Source: an uncultured Porphyromonadaceae bacterium (GTDB lineage: Bacteria > Bacteroidota > Bacteroidia > Bacteroidales > Muribaculaceae). Taken from it: DNA of 34,484 nucleotides. Positions 1 through 6,845 of this stretch are shown here, piece by piece (position 1 is the first letter of the stretch; every line of letters begins with the position of its first letter). Made by a program: the position numbers and the translations under genes. The DNA is taken from the NCBI GenBank assembly GCA_937901905.1, contig CALDIF010000068.1, positions 1-34,484 of the forward strand, read 5' to 3'. Below the pieces are notes generated by a model, which saw only the letters and a list, made by a program, of their open reading frames with translations, was not told where the DNA came from and ran no database searches.

Positions 1-2
1 AG

Positions 3-95
3 CGTTATCTCTGCTGTAAGGTAACTGCCACGTTCACCGAGGACGGCATGAGCCAACTCCTCAAAGGCGAGTTCTACAAGGTGCAGACCGATTGA
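3..95 (+). CDS. C-terminal end of an unidentified protein (partial)
   Basis: An open frame enters from the left edge and ends at TGA 93-95, giving about 30 residues that end in KGEFYKVQTD. A hairpin with a short T run follows at 122-154, as expected behind a real gene end. I do not recognise the family. Its position inside the integrated element suggests element cargo or an element housekeeping gene, but this is inference. It may also be a chance open frame, as only 31 codons are visible. Confidence 0.35.
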   Translation, partial: RYLCCKVTATFTEDGMSQLLKGEFYKVQTD

Positions 96-209
96 AAAGA
101 GCGTCATTTGCGCAAGCCAAGAAAGGCAGGTGTTATTACTAAACATCTGCCTTTTAACTTGTTATGCTCTGACTTGCGCAAGCCGATGCGCAAGTCTACG
201 GCTCTTTTC
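94..209 (+). other. Compact three-way-junction fold, possible structured RNA
   Basis: GAAAAGAGC at 94-102 pairs with GCTCTTTTC at 201-209 and encloses two hairpins: 122-132/144-154 and a perfect 10-bp stem 171-180/187-196. TTGCGCAAGCC also occurs twice (108-118 and 174-184). The result is a plausible three-way junction of 116 bases. It could be a small RNA, a protein-bound DNA fold such as a transfer or replication site, or a terminator with extra hairpins. No known family is recognised. Confidence 0.35.
122..154 (+). terminator. Probable rho-independent terminator
   Basis: An 11-bp stem (122-132 with 144-154, one G-T pair) closes an 11-base loop and runs into TTTT at 152-155. It lies 27 bases after the stop of the partial frame at 3-95. 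It is also the first inner hairpin of the larger folded segment 94-209. Confidence 0.5.
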
Positions 210-287
210 GGTGAAAAGGGGTAGCAAGTTTATTTTTACCATCACTTTTACAAAACTGACAAGATATTTTGATTGAGGGTAATAAGC

Positions 288-328
288 AATCAAGCACTTC
301 AAGTAACATTTCACTGAAGTGCTTGATT
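288..328. repeat. Perfect 14-bp inverted repeat
   Basis: AATCAAGCACTTCA at 288-301 is exactly complementary to 315-328, with a 13-base loop. It lies about 110 bp downstream of the integrase stop, so it may terminate integrase transcription. On that strand, however, no clean T run follows. A protein binding site is the alternative. Confidence 0.55.
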
Positions 329-349
329 ATTAGGTGTTTTCTACAACGC

Positions 350-420
350 CTTTCGCAAGTAGATACGCTAATAGATACGCAGTTGAATACGCAACAAAGT
401 ACGAGAAAGGGAACGCAAGT
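350..420. repeat. Six 12-bp phased direct repeats (iteron-like)
   Basis: The core CG(C) recurs at 354, 366, 378, 390, 402 and 414, exactly 12 bp apart. The best-matching units read like GATACGCAANNN, and the copy at 402 has CGA instead of CGC. The array lies between the 14-bp inverted repeat and the integrase stop codon at 441. Regular short repeats beside a recombinase suggest binding sites for a recombinase arm domain, an excisionase or a replication/partition protein. One plus frame reads through it as a four-residue repeat (RYAN, RYAV, EYAT, KYEK), but that frame overlaps the integrase and is unlikely to be a gene. Confidence 0.6.
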
Positions 421-440
421 GGGGTTAGCAAATGGACACG

Positions 441-1679
441 CTATTTTTTGCCGTATAACACCCAGTCAAGAACACGGCGATTTGCCTCATCAACTTTGCT
501 CTGGTCAAAGTCAATGTAGATGTCCGTCACGGTGTTATTGCCGTGCCCCAACGCATGAGCGATGGTATCTCTCGGAATGTCGAGAGAGGCGGCGATTGTC
601 GCCCATGAGTGCCGTGCCCAATATGTAGATATTTCGGGGAATAGCGGCTCACGGACTTTCTTTCCTCCGCGCCCTACACGCTTCATGGGGCCTATCTTCT
701 TCAAGGCATCATTCATCTTCTTCAAGAAGTCTTGATGATTCTTGTAGCGGTCGTGAATATCAAGCAGATAGCCCTTGCCGCGATAATGGTTGATTATTTC
801 CAATGCCTCCGGCTCCACCTTTATAGAATAAAGGCGGTTGGTCTTGGAACGGTTGAAACACACACGACCATCCTCTATCTTCTTGAGATTGTAGAGGTCT
901 ATTGCGTTGATACCGATGAGCATAAACATCAACTTGAACATATCAACATACTTCACGGCATACTCCTCGCAAGGGTACTCAATCAATGTACGGAAGTCCT
1001 CCACCTTGAGATTGCGCTTGCGAGTAGCCACAGGTCGGACATCGTAGCGCCGGAACGGATAAGCCGTAGTAATCTCATCGTCAATGGCTTCGTTGAAAAC
1101 GGTGCGAATGTTGCGCAGGTGAATATTGCGAGCATTCTTCGAGGGAGCCGTTTTGGCTAGAAAGGCCTCAAACTTTGCTATCCATTCCTTTGTAATGTCC
1201 TCAAAAGTAAGTCGTTGAAGTGCGGCTTCTCCTATGAAAGCCACCATGCGGCGATAAGTTTGCATATAAACACCGCAGGTACTTGTTTTTTTGGTCTCGG
1301 CAAATCGCTTGAAACGAACAGCAAACAGTCTCTTATTGCGCTGCTTGTGCTCCTTTGCCTCGACCTTGCTTGGATTGAGACTTCGCTCAATTTCCAGCTT
1401 GATGTCGTTTGCACTCATACCTTGCAGGGAGCCATTGTCAGCCAATATAAAGAGCGTGCGCTCCACACGTTGCTTTATGCCACCAATATAGATGTTCAGC
1501 ACATGCTGCTCCGGGTGATTGACCACAAGGGAGTTAGCTGCATCCCACTGCTCGGGCAGCAAGCGTGCTTCAAGGGAAATGTACGCTGTCTTGTCGCGAT
1601 GGCCAATAGCCACCTTCAAAACTGATGGCGACCCCGGCTTCGTGCGCCGTGTGTCCAAAAAGAATTTTGCTTTTGCCAT
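441..1679 (-). CDS. Tyrosine recombinase / integrase
   Basis: A 412-residue site-specific recombinase of the Bacteroidetes phage-integrase type, which should integrate and excise the element at the adjacent tRNA-Gly. The N-terminus (MAKAKFFLDTRR, then KTAYISLEARLLPEQWD) is the usual arm-binding domain. A SAM-like core-binding domain follows at about 100-230, then the catalytic domain. Visible catalytic residues are Lys in RSKTNR, Arg356 in YWARHSW, His379 in LGHG and nucleophile Tyr388 in TDIYIDF. The first catalytic Arg, expected in the GLR-type motif, is replaced in LIGINAIDLYNL. The frame is open up to 1760, but I chose the ATG at 1679 because homology starts there and the extension would cover an operator-like palindrome (1735-1750). 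Confidence 0.9.
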   Translation of the reverse strand: MAKAKFFLDTRRTKPGSPSVLKVAIGHRDKTAYISLEARLLPEQWDAANSLVVNHPEQHVLNIYIGGIKQRVERTLFILADNGSLQGMSANDIKLEIERSLNPSKVEAKEHKQRNKRLFAVRFKRFAETKKTSTCGVYMQTYRRMVAFIGEAALQRLTFEDITKEWIAKFEAFLAKTAPSKNARNIHLRNIRTVFNEAIDDEITTAYPFRRYDVRPVATRKRNLKVEDFRTLIEYPCEEYAVKYVDMFKLMFMLIGINAIDLYNLKKIEDGRVCFNRSKTNRLYSIKVEPEALEIINHYRGKGYLLDIHDRYKNHQDFLKKMNDALKKIGPMKRVGRGGKKVREPLFPEISTYWARHSWATIAASLDIPRDTIAHALGHGNNTVTDIYIDFDQSKVDEANRRVLDWVLYGKK

Positions 1680-1734
1680 AAAGATCTTTCGGCCTACTTT
1701 GCACATCTTCTTTCTCGCTTTTCCCAAACCCGAA

Positions 1735-1765
1735 CCTTGTACGTACAAGGTAATGTACAAGGTAA
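1735..1765. promoter_or_regulatory. Palindrome plus repeated half-site upstream of the integrase
   Basis: CCTTGTACGTACAAGG at 1735-1750 is a perfect 16-bp palindrome. Its right half, GTACAAGGTAA (1743-1753), is repeated at 1755-1765, 12 bp further on. It lies 56-86 bp upstream of the chosen integrase start, a fitting place for an operator of the integrase gene or a recombination accessory site. No binding protein is identified. Confidence 0.5.
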
Positions 1766-1770
1766 AGAGG

Positions 1771-1797
1771 GAAAAAGGTTGAAAAAAGTTGAAAAAA
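1771..1797. other. Phased A-tracts, probable intrinsic DNA bend
   Basis: GAAAAA-type tracts start at 1771, 1781 and 1791, exactly one helical turn apart, and a T9 run follows near 1812. A-tracts in phase with the helix bend DNA and are frequent near integrase attachment sites and promoters. A short inverted repeat (TCAGAC 1863-1868 with GTCTGA 1875-1880) lies between this bend and the tRNA and could be a core-type integrase site. Confidence 0.45.
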
Positions 1798-1903
1798 TGT
1801 GCGTTTTAGCCCTTTTTTTTTACGGCTTTTGCGCCAAAAATCGACATAAAAAACGCTGAAATTCAGACTTAATTGTCTGACTTCCAACGCTTTTTACTTG
1901 TTG

Positions 1904-1976
1904 AGCGGTAGACGGGACTCGAACCCGCGACCCTCAGCTTGGGAAGCTGATGCTCTACCGACTGAGCTACTACCGC
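1904..1976 (-). tRNA. tRNA-Gly (CCC)
   Basis: The cloverleaf is complete: acceptor GCGGTAG pairs with CTACCGC, the anticodon stem TCAGC pairs with GCTGA around loop TTCCCAA (anticodon CCC at 1941-1943), and the T arm is GCGGG-TTCGAGT-CCCGT. CCA is not encoded. The 3' end faces the integrase, so this gene is the likely attachment site. It remains intact after integration. Confidence 0.95.
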
Positions 1977-2013
1977 ATTGTCGGTATTATACAATACTTC
2001 ACTGCCCCTTACC

Positions 2014-2355
2014 TTACCCGGAGGTGCCGTGAATTACATTGAGCACGCTATCGCTCTTAAGGCTCAACACGACAGTCATCGTGTCGCCGTCAATCCACTT
2101 GACAGGAGTAGCCAACTCGGGATACTCAAACGATAGTGTGTCATTGCCCACGAGCAGGTCAATACTGTTCATGCCGCCATCAATGGCAACACCGGTAACA
2201 GTGCGCACTCCAAGGTCTTGCTTGATAACGAAAACGGTGTCAACGCGCGTCACCGTATCAACGACAACAGTGCCGGCGTTATCATCACTCGCGCGATGAC
2301 AAGCGACAACTGCAAGTGCAATGCCCAAGAGTGGTATGACCGATTTAATACTCAT
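2014..2355 (-). CDS. Small hypothetical lipoprotein
   Basis: A 113-residue protein with a Lys-poor N-terminus, a hydrophobic stretch and a lipobox (VVAC, Cys19), so it is probably a lipid-anchored envelope protein. The mature part is rich in Thr, Val and Asp (for example VVVDTVTRVDTV) with beta-type alternation and no recognised domain. It is the last minus-strand gene before the tRNA-Gly and is separated from the inositol-phosphate synthase gene by a strong hairpin, so it is probably transcribed on its own. Function unknown. Confidence 0.65.
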   Translation of the reverse strand: MSIKSVIPLLGIALAVVACHRASDDNAGTVVVDTVTRVDTVFVIKQDLGVRTVTGVAIDGGMNSIDLLVGNDTLSFEYPELATPVKWIDGDTMTVVLSLKSDSVLNVIHGTSG

Positions 2356-2524
2356 TGTGTATCACTGTAAAGGCATGCAAAGTTACAATTTTTCCTGCAA
2401 ATGCCAAAATGTTTTTATTCCACACGCCACGGATTTTAAAGTTTGCCCGCGTTTTCAACTCAAATTGCGGCTGTCTGCACCCTCATCGGTTTCTCGTGAG
2501 ACGAGTTGTGTCAAAATGCGTAGA

Positions 2525-2578
2525 CGTAAAAAGTTTGTCTCACGCGACTGTGTCGTCGCGTGAGACAAACTTTTTACG
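2525..2578. terminator. Perfect 24-bp hairpin, probable bidirectional terminator
   Basis: Bases 2525-2548 are exactly complementary to 2555-2578, with loop TGTGTC. The arms contain A5 and T5 runs near their ends. It lies 18 bp after the stop of the inositol-phosphate synthase gene and upstream of the lipoprotein gene. A 24-bp perfect stem is longer than most intrinsic terminators, so a processed or repeated element is also possible. Confidence 0.65.
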
Positions 2579-2595
2579 GTTGAAATGATTGTTGA

Positions 2596-3903
2596 TTAAT
2601 CGATTTCCTCGTCCGCCTCGTAACCGCCCATCTCGCGAATAGCGTTCTTGAGCATGACATACTGTTGGAACAGGTGGTTCACAGGCACCTCGTTTTGAGT
2701 ATAGTCGTGCATCGGGCTCTTGAGGAAGAAACTCAAGAAACGTTGCGTACCGTAACGACCGGCGCGATGGGCGAGGTCGATGAGTAAGCACAAGTCGAGA
2801 CACAAGGGAGCAGCAAGGATAGAGTCACGGCACAAGAAGTTAATCTTGATTTGCATGGGGTATCCCATCCACCCGAAGATGTCGATGTTGTCCCAGCCTT
2901 CCTTATTGTCGTTGCGCGGCGGATAGTAGTTGATGCGCACTTTGTGGAAGTAGTCGGTGTAGAGATCCGGTTGCTTCTCGGCAACGAGGATTGACTCGAG
3001 CGTAGAGAGTTTGCTGACTTCCTTGGTGCGGAAGTTGGCGGGTTCATCAAGCACGAGACCGTCGCGGTTACCGAGGATATTGGTTGAGAACCAACCGCTC
3101 AAGCCCAACATACGGGTGCCGATGATGGGAGCGAAACCACTCTTGACCAAAGTTTGACCTGTCTTGAAGTCCTTACCGGCGATAGGCAGGCGTTTGCGCT
3201 CGGCGAGTTCCCACATAGCCGGGATGTCAACTGTTGTGTTGGGGGCACCCATGATGAAAGGAGCGTCCTCCATGAGAGCGGCGTAGGCATAGCACATTGA
3301 GGGGGCGATGAAAGCAGTCTCGTTAGCCTTCATTGCGTTCTCAAGAGCCTCTACCGTGCCGTGGTAACGCATGTCGGGAGCGACGTAAATCTCGGTCGAA
3401 GCGGCCCAGAGCACAACGATGCGCTCGACACCGCTCTCAGCCTTGAACTTGCGGATATCCTCGCGCAGTTGTTCAACCATATCCCAACGGGTAGTGCATT
3501 GCTTGACATTGTTACCGGTGAGACGACTTGCATAGTTGTGATCAAATGCAGCCTTAAGCGGCTTGATAGCGAGCAACTCGTCCTTAACCGGCTCGATGTC
3601 CTCCTTCTTGAGGACCTCGGCGTTGATAGCACTCTCGTAGGCATTCTCGGGATAGACGTCCCATGCAGTGAATACGATGTCGTCCAATGACGGCATAGAC
3701 ACGATTTCGCCAACCTTAAGATATTTCTTGTCGGCACCGCGACCGACGCGAATGCGGTCGTACTGAGTGGTTGAGCCGACAGGCTTTGCAAGACCCTTGC
3801 GTGCCATCAGCACGCCGGTGATGAACGTGGTGCTCACTGCACCGAGACCGACTACCATAATTCCGAGTTTACCGGTAGCGGGCTTTGTCGTTGAATTTGC
3901 CAT
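2596..3903 (-). CDS. ino1: myo-Inositol-1-phosphate synthase (MIPS)
   Basis: A 435-residue NAD-dependent cytosolic enzyme that converts glucose 6-phosphate to 1D-myo-inositol 3-phosphate, the committed step of inositol synthesis. The N-terminal Rossmann motif is IMVVGLGAVSTTF (about 15-27). Family signatures follow: VLWAASTEI, the AFIAPSMCYAYAALMEDAPFIMGAPNTT region, the SGFAPIIGTR segment and the C-terminal DSILAAPLCLDLCLL helix. Length and content fit the prokaryotic-type MIPS found in Bacteroides. The lipid genes upstream (phosphatase, CDP-alcohol transferase, ATP-grasp, nucleotidyltransferase) place its product in inositol lipid synthesis. A 257-bp gap before it suggests its own promoter. 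Confidence 0.93.
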   Translation of the reverse strand: MANSTTKPATGKLGIMVVGLGAVSTTFITGVLMARKGLAKPVGSTTQYDRIRVGRGADKKYLKVGEIVSMPSLDDIVFTAWDVYPENAYESAINAEVLKKEDIEPVKDELLAIKPLKAAFDHNYASRLTGNNVKQCTTRWDMVEQLREDIRKFKAESGVERIVVLWAASTEIYVAPDMRYHGTVEALENAMKANETAFIAPSMCYAYAALMEDAPFIMGAPNTTVDIPAMWELAERKRLPIAGKDFKTGQTLVKSGFAPIIGTRMLGLSGWFSTNILGNRDGLVLDEPANFRTKEVSKLSTLESILVAEKQPDLYTDYFHKVRINYYPPRNDNKEGWDNIDIFGWMGYPMQIKINFLCRDSILAAPLCLDLCLLIDLAHRAGRYGTQRFLSFFLKSPMHDYTQNEVPVNHLFQQYVMLKNAIREMGGYEADEEID

Positions 3904-4160
3904 AGATGTTTACTATAGAATAATTAATGGTTTATCTTGGTGTTAATTTACATCGGTCAGCCATGATACCAATGAAAAACGCCGCTAAATTACAACAATT
4001 TTCCCAAACTAATGTTACAAACAAGGGGTATAAAGGTTAATAATTCTAAACTTTTAGCCAATTTGCTTAATTTTATCTAAAAGTATCGACCAAGCACCTA
4101 CAATTTGTAAACGTTTATTAACGCTACCTCGCGAAGAAACAGCGCAGTAGCAGAGATTTT

Positions 4161-4913
4161 TCACATGGCGGACAAGCGCGAGGGGACTTCGGCGATTGAC
4201 CGTATCATTGCCGGGTGGGTGGCGGCGTCCTCATCGGCAGTCCAACCTTTCCCTTTCAGCCACAACACTGCACAGCCCAACGACTCTGCCGGGGCTATGT
4301 CCTTACTCAAGGAGTCTCCTACAACAAGAACTTGCTCGGGGCGAAGTTCAAGGGCATCGACACCGAGGCGAAATATGGTGGGGTTCGGTTTACGCACGCC
4401 CACCACCGCACTCTCGATAATACCGCGAAAATAACGTCGCAGGTCATACTCGTGCAGCACGCTGTCGATGTTGCCGTAGAAATTACTCACGAGCATCAGT
4501 GGCATACGAGCCGCCAACGTGTCAAGCACGGGACGTGCCTCTTCGACACACTCGCGCGCACGCTCATCGCAGTAGCCGGTCACCGAGTCACGCGCGCGAC
4601 ACTCGTCGCCTATATCCTCGATTTTCACCCAACCGCGGGCGAGCATATACTCCAACTCTTTAGCGACCTTCTTGCGCAACACGTCGGCAAAGGTGTCTTG
4701 TGGCAAGACGATGCGTTGACGCGCCAGAGCGCGTTCGCCGTACACATAAGCCTCGCGGAACTGTTCCTTGGTCGGGCGGCAATCACCTCGTCCGACGCGA
4801 GCGGCAATACTGTCGAAATATTGAGTAAAGCCGTCCCACAGCACTTCGCTCCAATGTACGCCACGGCTGTCGATAGTGCCGCCGTAATCAAAGATAACGC
4901 CTTGTATCATCAT
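4161..4913 (-). CDS. HAD-family hydrolase, candidate inositol-lipid phosphatase
   Basis: A 250-residue HAD subfamily IA hydrolase. Motif I is FDYGGTIDS with nucleophile Asp9, motif II is MLVSNFYG, the Lys is in VRKPNP, and the acidic motif is VVGDSLSKDI. The second motif-I Asp is Gly (DYGGT), a variant seen in some HAD-IA branches. The start overlaps the stop of the CDP-alcohol transferase gene (ATGA), so the two are translationally coupled. In described Bacteroides inositol-lipid synthesis, MIPS and a phosphatidylinositol-phosphate synthase act with a phosphatase, and this gene is the candidate for that role here. That assignment is inference; a soluble polyol phosphatase is also possible. 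Confidence 0.75.
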   Translation of the reverse strand: MMIQGVIFDYGGTIDSRGVHWSEVLWDGFTQYFDSIAARVGRGDCRPTKEQFREAYVYGERALARQRIVLPQDTFADVLRKKVAKELEYMLARGWVKIEDIGDECRARDSVTGYCDERARECVEEARPVLDTLAARMPLMLVSNFYGNIDSVLHEYDLRRYFRGIIESAVVGVRKPNPTIFRLGVDALELRPEQVLVVGDSLSKDIAPAESLGCAVLWLKGKGWTADEDAATHPAMIRSIAEVPSRLSAM

Positions 4914-5854
4914 TCGTCAAGTTTTGCTATAGCTTTCCTGCAAACAGACTCATGTCGCAGTATCATGTACACCAACATGATATTAAGGACAACTGTCTCG
5001 AAAGCGAAATACAACCAGGGCACATTTATAATAACAGAGATGAACATCGCTATAGTACGCGTATTGAACGACAGCATATTAGTGTATTTCATCAGCGGTA
5101 GAGACCGTTGACGGAACCACTCGCGATAATCAGCGGGAATATCATCACCGTAGCGCTCGCGCAGACGGGCTCTCAATTGTTGCATGTCGGGCGAAAAAGC
5201 CTCCTGTTGGGCGGTGTAGCCCTTATAGCCCAACATAGTGAGTTTTTTCCAGAAGTTACCCTTCCACGGCACTGCACGATATTGTTCGTCCAGTTGAGCC
5301 ACGCTATCAAGTTCACTACCCTCTTTACCCTTGAGGAAATACAGGTGAAATTGCCGGTAATAGTCGGCACTGGCGGCCTGCTTGGCATGGCTGAGTCCGC
5401 TGATTACCGCCATTGTCCAAATCAGCCATTCGTGTTCTATAAAGAAATTACCTGCCAAGGCATCACCGAAGTCAGCCTCGCGCATGGCAAGAGCCACACA
5501 AATTGCAACAAACCAAAAGTCACCGCTCAGGCCGTCAAGTATGCGTCCGAGTCGTGAATATTGCTTGGTCATTCGCGCCAATTGTCCGTCGGCGCTGTCG
5601 TAAGTGTTAGCCCACACAATAAGCAGGATACCGACCCAATTAACCCAGGCCAATTCAGGCTGACCGAAATAAAGCAGCGCGCCACCCGCTACACCGAGGA
5701 CAATCGAAATAATTGTCACCACATTAGGTGTCACACCCGACCAAGCGAAAAACTTTGCCCACGCGAAGCCAAGCGGGCGGTAGAAGTACAAGTCAATATG
5801 CTCCTCGGTATCGAGTGATTTCAGCGAGGCGCGGTATTCGTCAATCAAAGACAT
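4910..5854 (-). CDS. CDP-alcohol phosphatidyltransferase, candidate phosphatidylinositol-phosphate synthase
   Basis: A 314-residue membrane enzyme that transfers a phospho-alcohol from a CDP-linked donor. The family motif starts at Asp86: D-SA-D-G-QL-AR, eight residues, then G-RIL-D. The last catalytic Asp falls at 112 (DGLSGD), one residue later than the usual D-xxx-D spacing. Membrane segments flank it (about 42-62 and 70-85 before, 113-140 after, and two near the C-terminus). With MIPS and a phosphatase in the same block, the likely reaction joins inositol phosphate (or a CDP-inositol) to a lipid. Substrate and direction cannot be read from sequence. It overlaps the HAD gene by 4 bp and follows the ATP-grasp gene by 47 bp. 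Confidence 0.82.
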   Translation of the reverse strand: MSLIDEYRASLKSLDTEEHIDLYFYRPLGFAWAKFFAWSGVTPNVVTIISIVLGVAGGALLYFGQPELAWVNWVGILLIVWANTYDSADGQLARMTKQYSRLGRILDGLSGDFWFVAICVALAMREADFGDALAGNFFIEHEWLIWTMAVISGLSHAKQAASADYYRQFHLYFLKGKEGSELDSVAQLDEQYRAVPWKGNFWKKLTMLGYKGYTAQQEAFSPDMQQLRARLRERYGDDIPADYREWFRQRSLPLMKYTNMLSFNTRTIAMFISVIINVPWLYFAFETVVLNIMLVYMILRHESVCRKAIAKLDE

Positions 5855-5901
5855 TTATCACAAAATTTAGATTAGACAAGTTGTGCGAGTCAAGCCGGCG
5901 G

Positions 5902-6771
5902 TCAATGTAAAAAGGCCTTAGCCTCACGTATAATTGCTTTCGCGATATGTGGGGCAGCCTCGACGCGACAAGGAGCGAAACTGGGCCAATCGTTAAAGTC
6001 AATAATTCTCACTGTGCCATCGTCGCTGACGATGCAGTCGCCACCGTACACAACCACGTTGAGTTCCTCGGCGGCACGCTGACAAATTTGTTTCAAGTGG
6101 TCAAGATCAAACGGCAATCCTTGAGCCTTGCCGTTCACCACTTCCCACCCGTACTTACTGTGTCCCTCGTCGAACGGATAGAACCAAAAGAAAAAGTCAC
6201 TGCCGCGAATGCCGTAGAACTTCACCAAATCGCCGACAAGATGAACGTTAATCACGGCACGAGTAATTCCACGGTAGAAATACTCTTGCAACACCTCCTG
6301 TGCCTCCTCGGCATGACGCACGTAACTCACGTCCTCCTTGTGCATGGCATGAAAGTCACCGCGCTTAATCCAGCAACTTTTAAAGCCCGCTTTTTCCAAC
6401 TTGGGACGCACATTCTCGTTGGTGTTGACAATAAGGCTCTCGGGATAAGGAATGTCATTGCCGAGCAAAATGCGTGTCATGCGCTCTCGAGTACAATTCT
6501 CGATACCATAGCCCGAGTTAATCACCAGTTTACCGGCATCCTCGAGTTGTTGCAGTTTGGCAATGCTCTGTCGTTCCCTACACATGGCAAGAAGGACAGG
6601 TTCTTCAATGTGGTCGGCATTAATAAATTGTTCTTCACTATAGACGGTAACCGAGCAACCGCGTTTGCGCAGTTGTTCTACTGTCCCGTTAAAAATTGCC
6701 GTGTCGTTACCGATGTGGTTGGGAGAATAGGCTCCCGCTCGCATCACACCGGCGATGGTTATATCTGCCAT
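5902..6771 (-). CDS. ATP-grasp-fold enzyme of the inositol-lipid cluster
   Basis: A 289-residue protein with an ATP-grasp-like layout: a probable nucleotide-binding Lys at 136 (CWIKRGD), a central segment around DLVKFYGIRG (181-190), and metal-site residues Asp245 (GGDCIV), Asp258 and Asn260 (IIDFND). ATP-grasp proteins form acyl-phosphate-linked bonds (ligases such as RimK) or, in the inositol polyphosphate 5/6-kinase branch, phosphorylate inositol rings. Location between the nucleotidyltransferase and the CDP-alcohol transferase ties it to the same pathway. It could ligate an amino acid to the headgroup or act as an inositol kinase. I cannot tell which, and no family name is certain. Confidence 0.65.
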   Translation of the reverse strand: MADITIAGVMRAGAYSPNHIGNDTAIFNGTVEQLRKRGCSVTVYSEEQFINADHIEEPVLLAMCRERQSIAKLQQLEDAGKLVINSGYGIENCTRERMTRILLGNDIPYPESLIVNTNENVRPKLEKAGFKSCWIKRGDFHAMHKEDVSYVRHAEEAQEVLQEYFYRGITRAVINVHLVGDLVKFYGIRGSDFFFWFYPFDEGHSKYGWEVVNGKAQGLPFDLDHLKQICQRAAEELNVVVYGGDCIVSDDGTVRIIDFNDWPSFAPCRVEAAPHIAKAIIREAKAFLH

Positions 6772-6845
6772 AGTGGTTAATAATTACAGGCAATCGTCAG
6801 TTCTTGTTTGACCGGCGTTGTCCTCGTTGTGGTTATAACAGTCTT

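Larger units (their letters stand above)
1..1903. mobile_element. End of an integrated element inserted at tRNA-Gly (partial)
   Basis: A tyrosine integrase (441-1679, minus) lies next to the 3' end of an intact tRNA-Gly, the classic layout of an integrative element or genomic island that uses a tRNA 3' end as its attachment site. The integrase points away from the tRNA, so the element should extend left beyond base 1. The segment also holds phased direct repeats, a palindrome and bent-DNA-type A-tracts, all common near recombination sites. The exact attachment core cannot be set because the other end is not in the window. The class (ICE, mobilizable element or prophage) is unknown. Confidence 0.6.

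Noticed and set aside
350..420. CRISPR array
   Set aside because: Repeats are 12 bp with no spacers, and no cas gene is present in the window.
1680..1760. Upstream extension of the integrase
   Set aside because: No homology, and it would include the palindrome and repeated half-site; the family start is MAKAKFF at 1679.
4161..4913. HAD motif I lacking the second Asp as evidence of an inactive enzyme
   Set aside because: DYGGT-type motifs occur in functional HAD-IA members, so this alone does not show loss of activity.
4215..5111. 298-codon plus-strand open frame
   Set aside because: Antisense to the HAD and CDP-alcohol transferase genes, which both show clear catalytic motifs; the frame has no recognisable domain.
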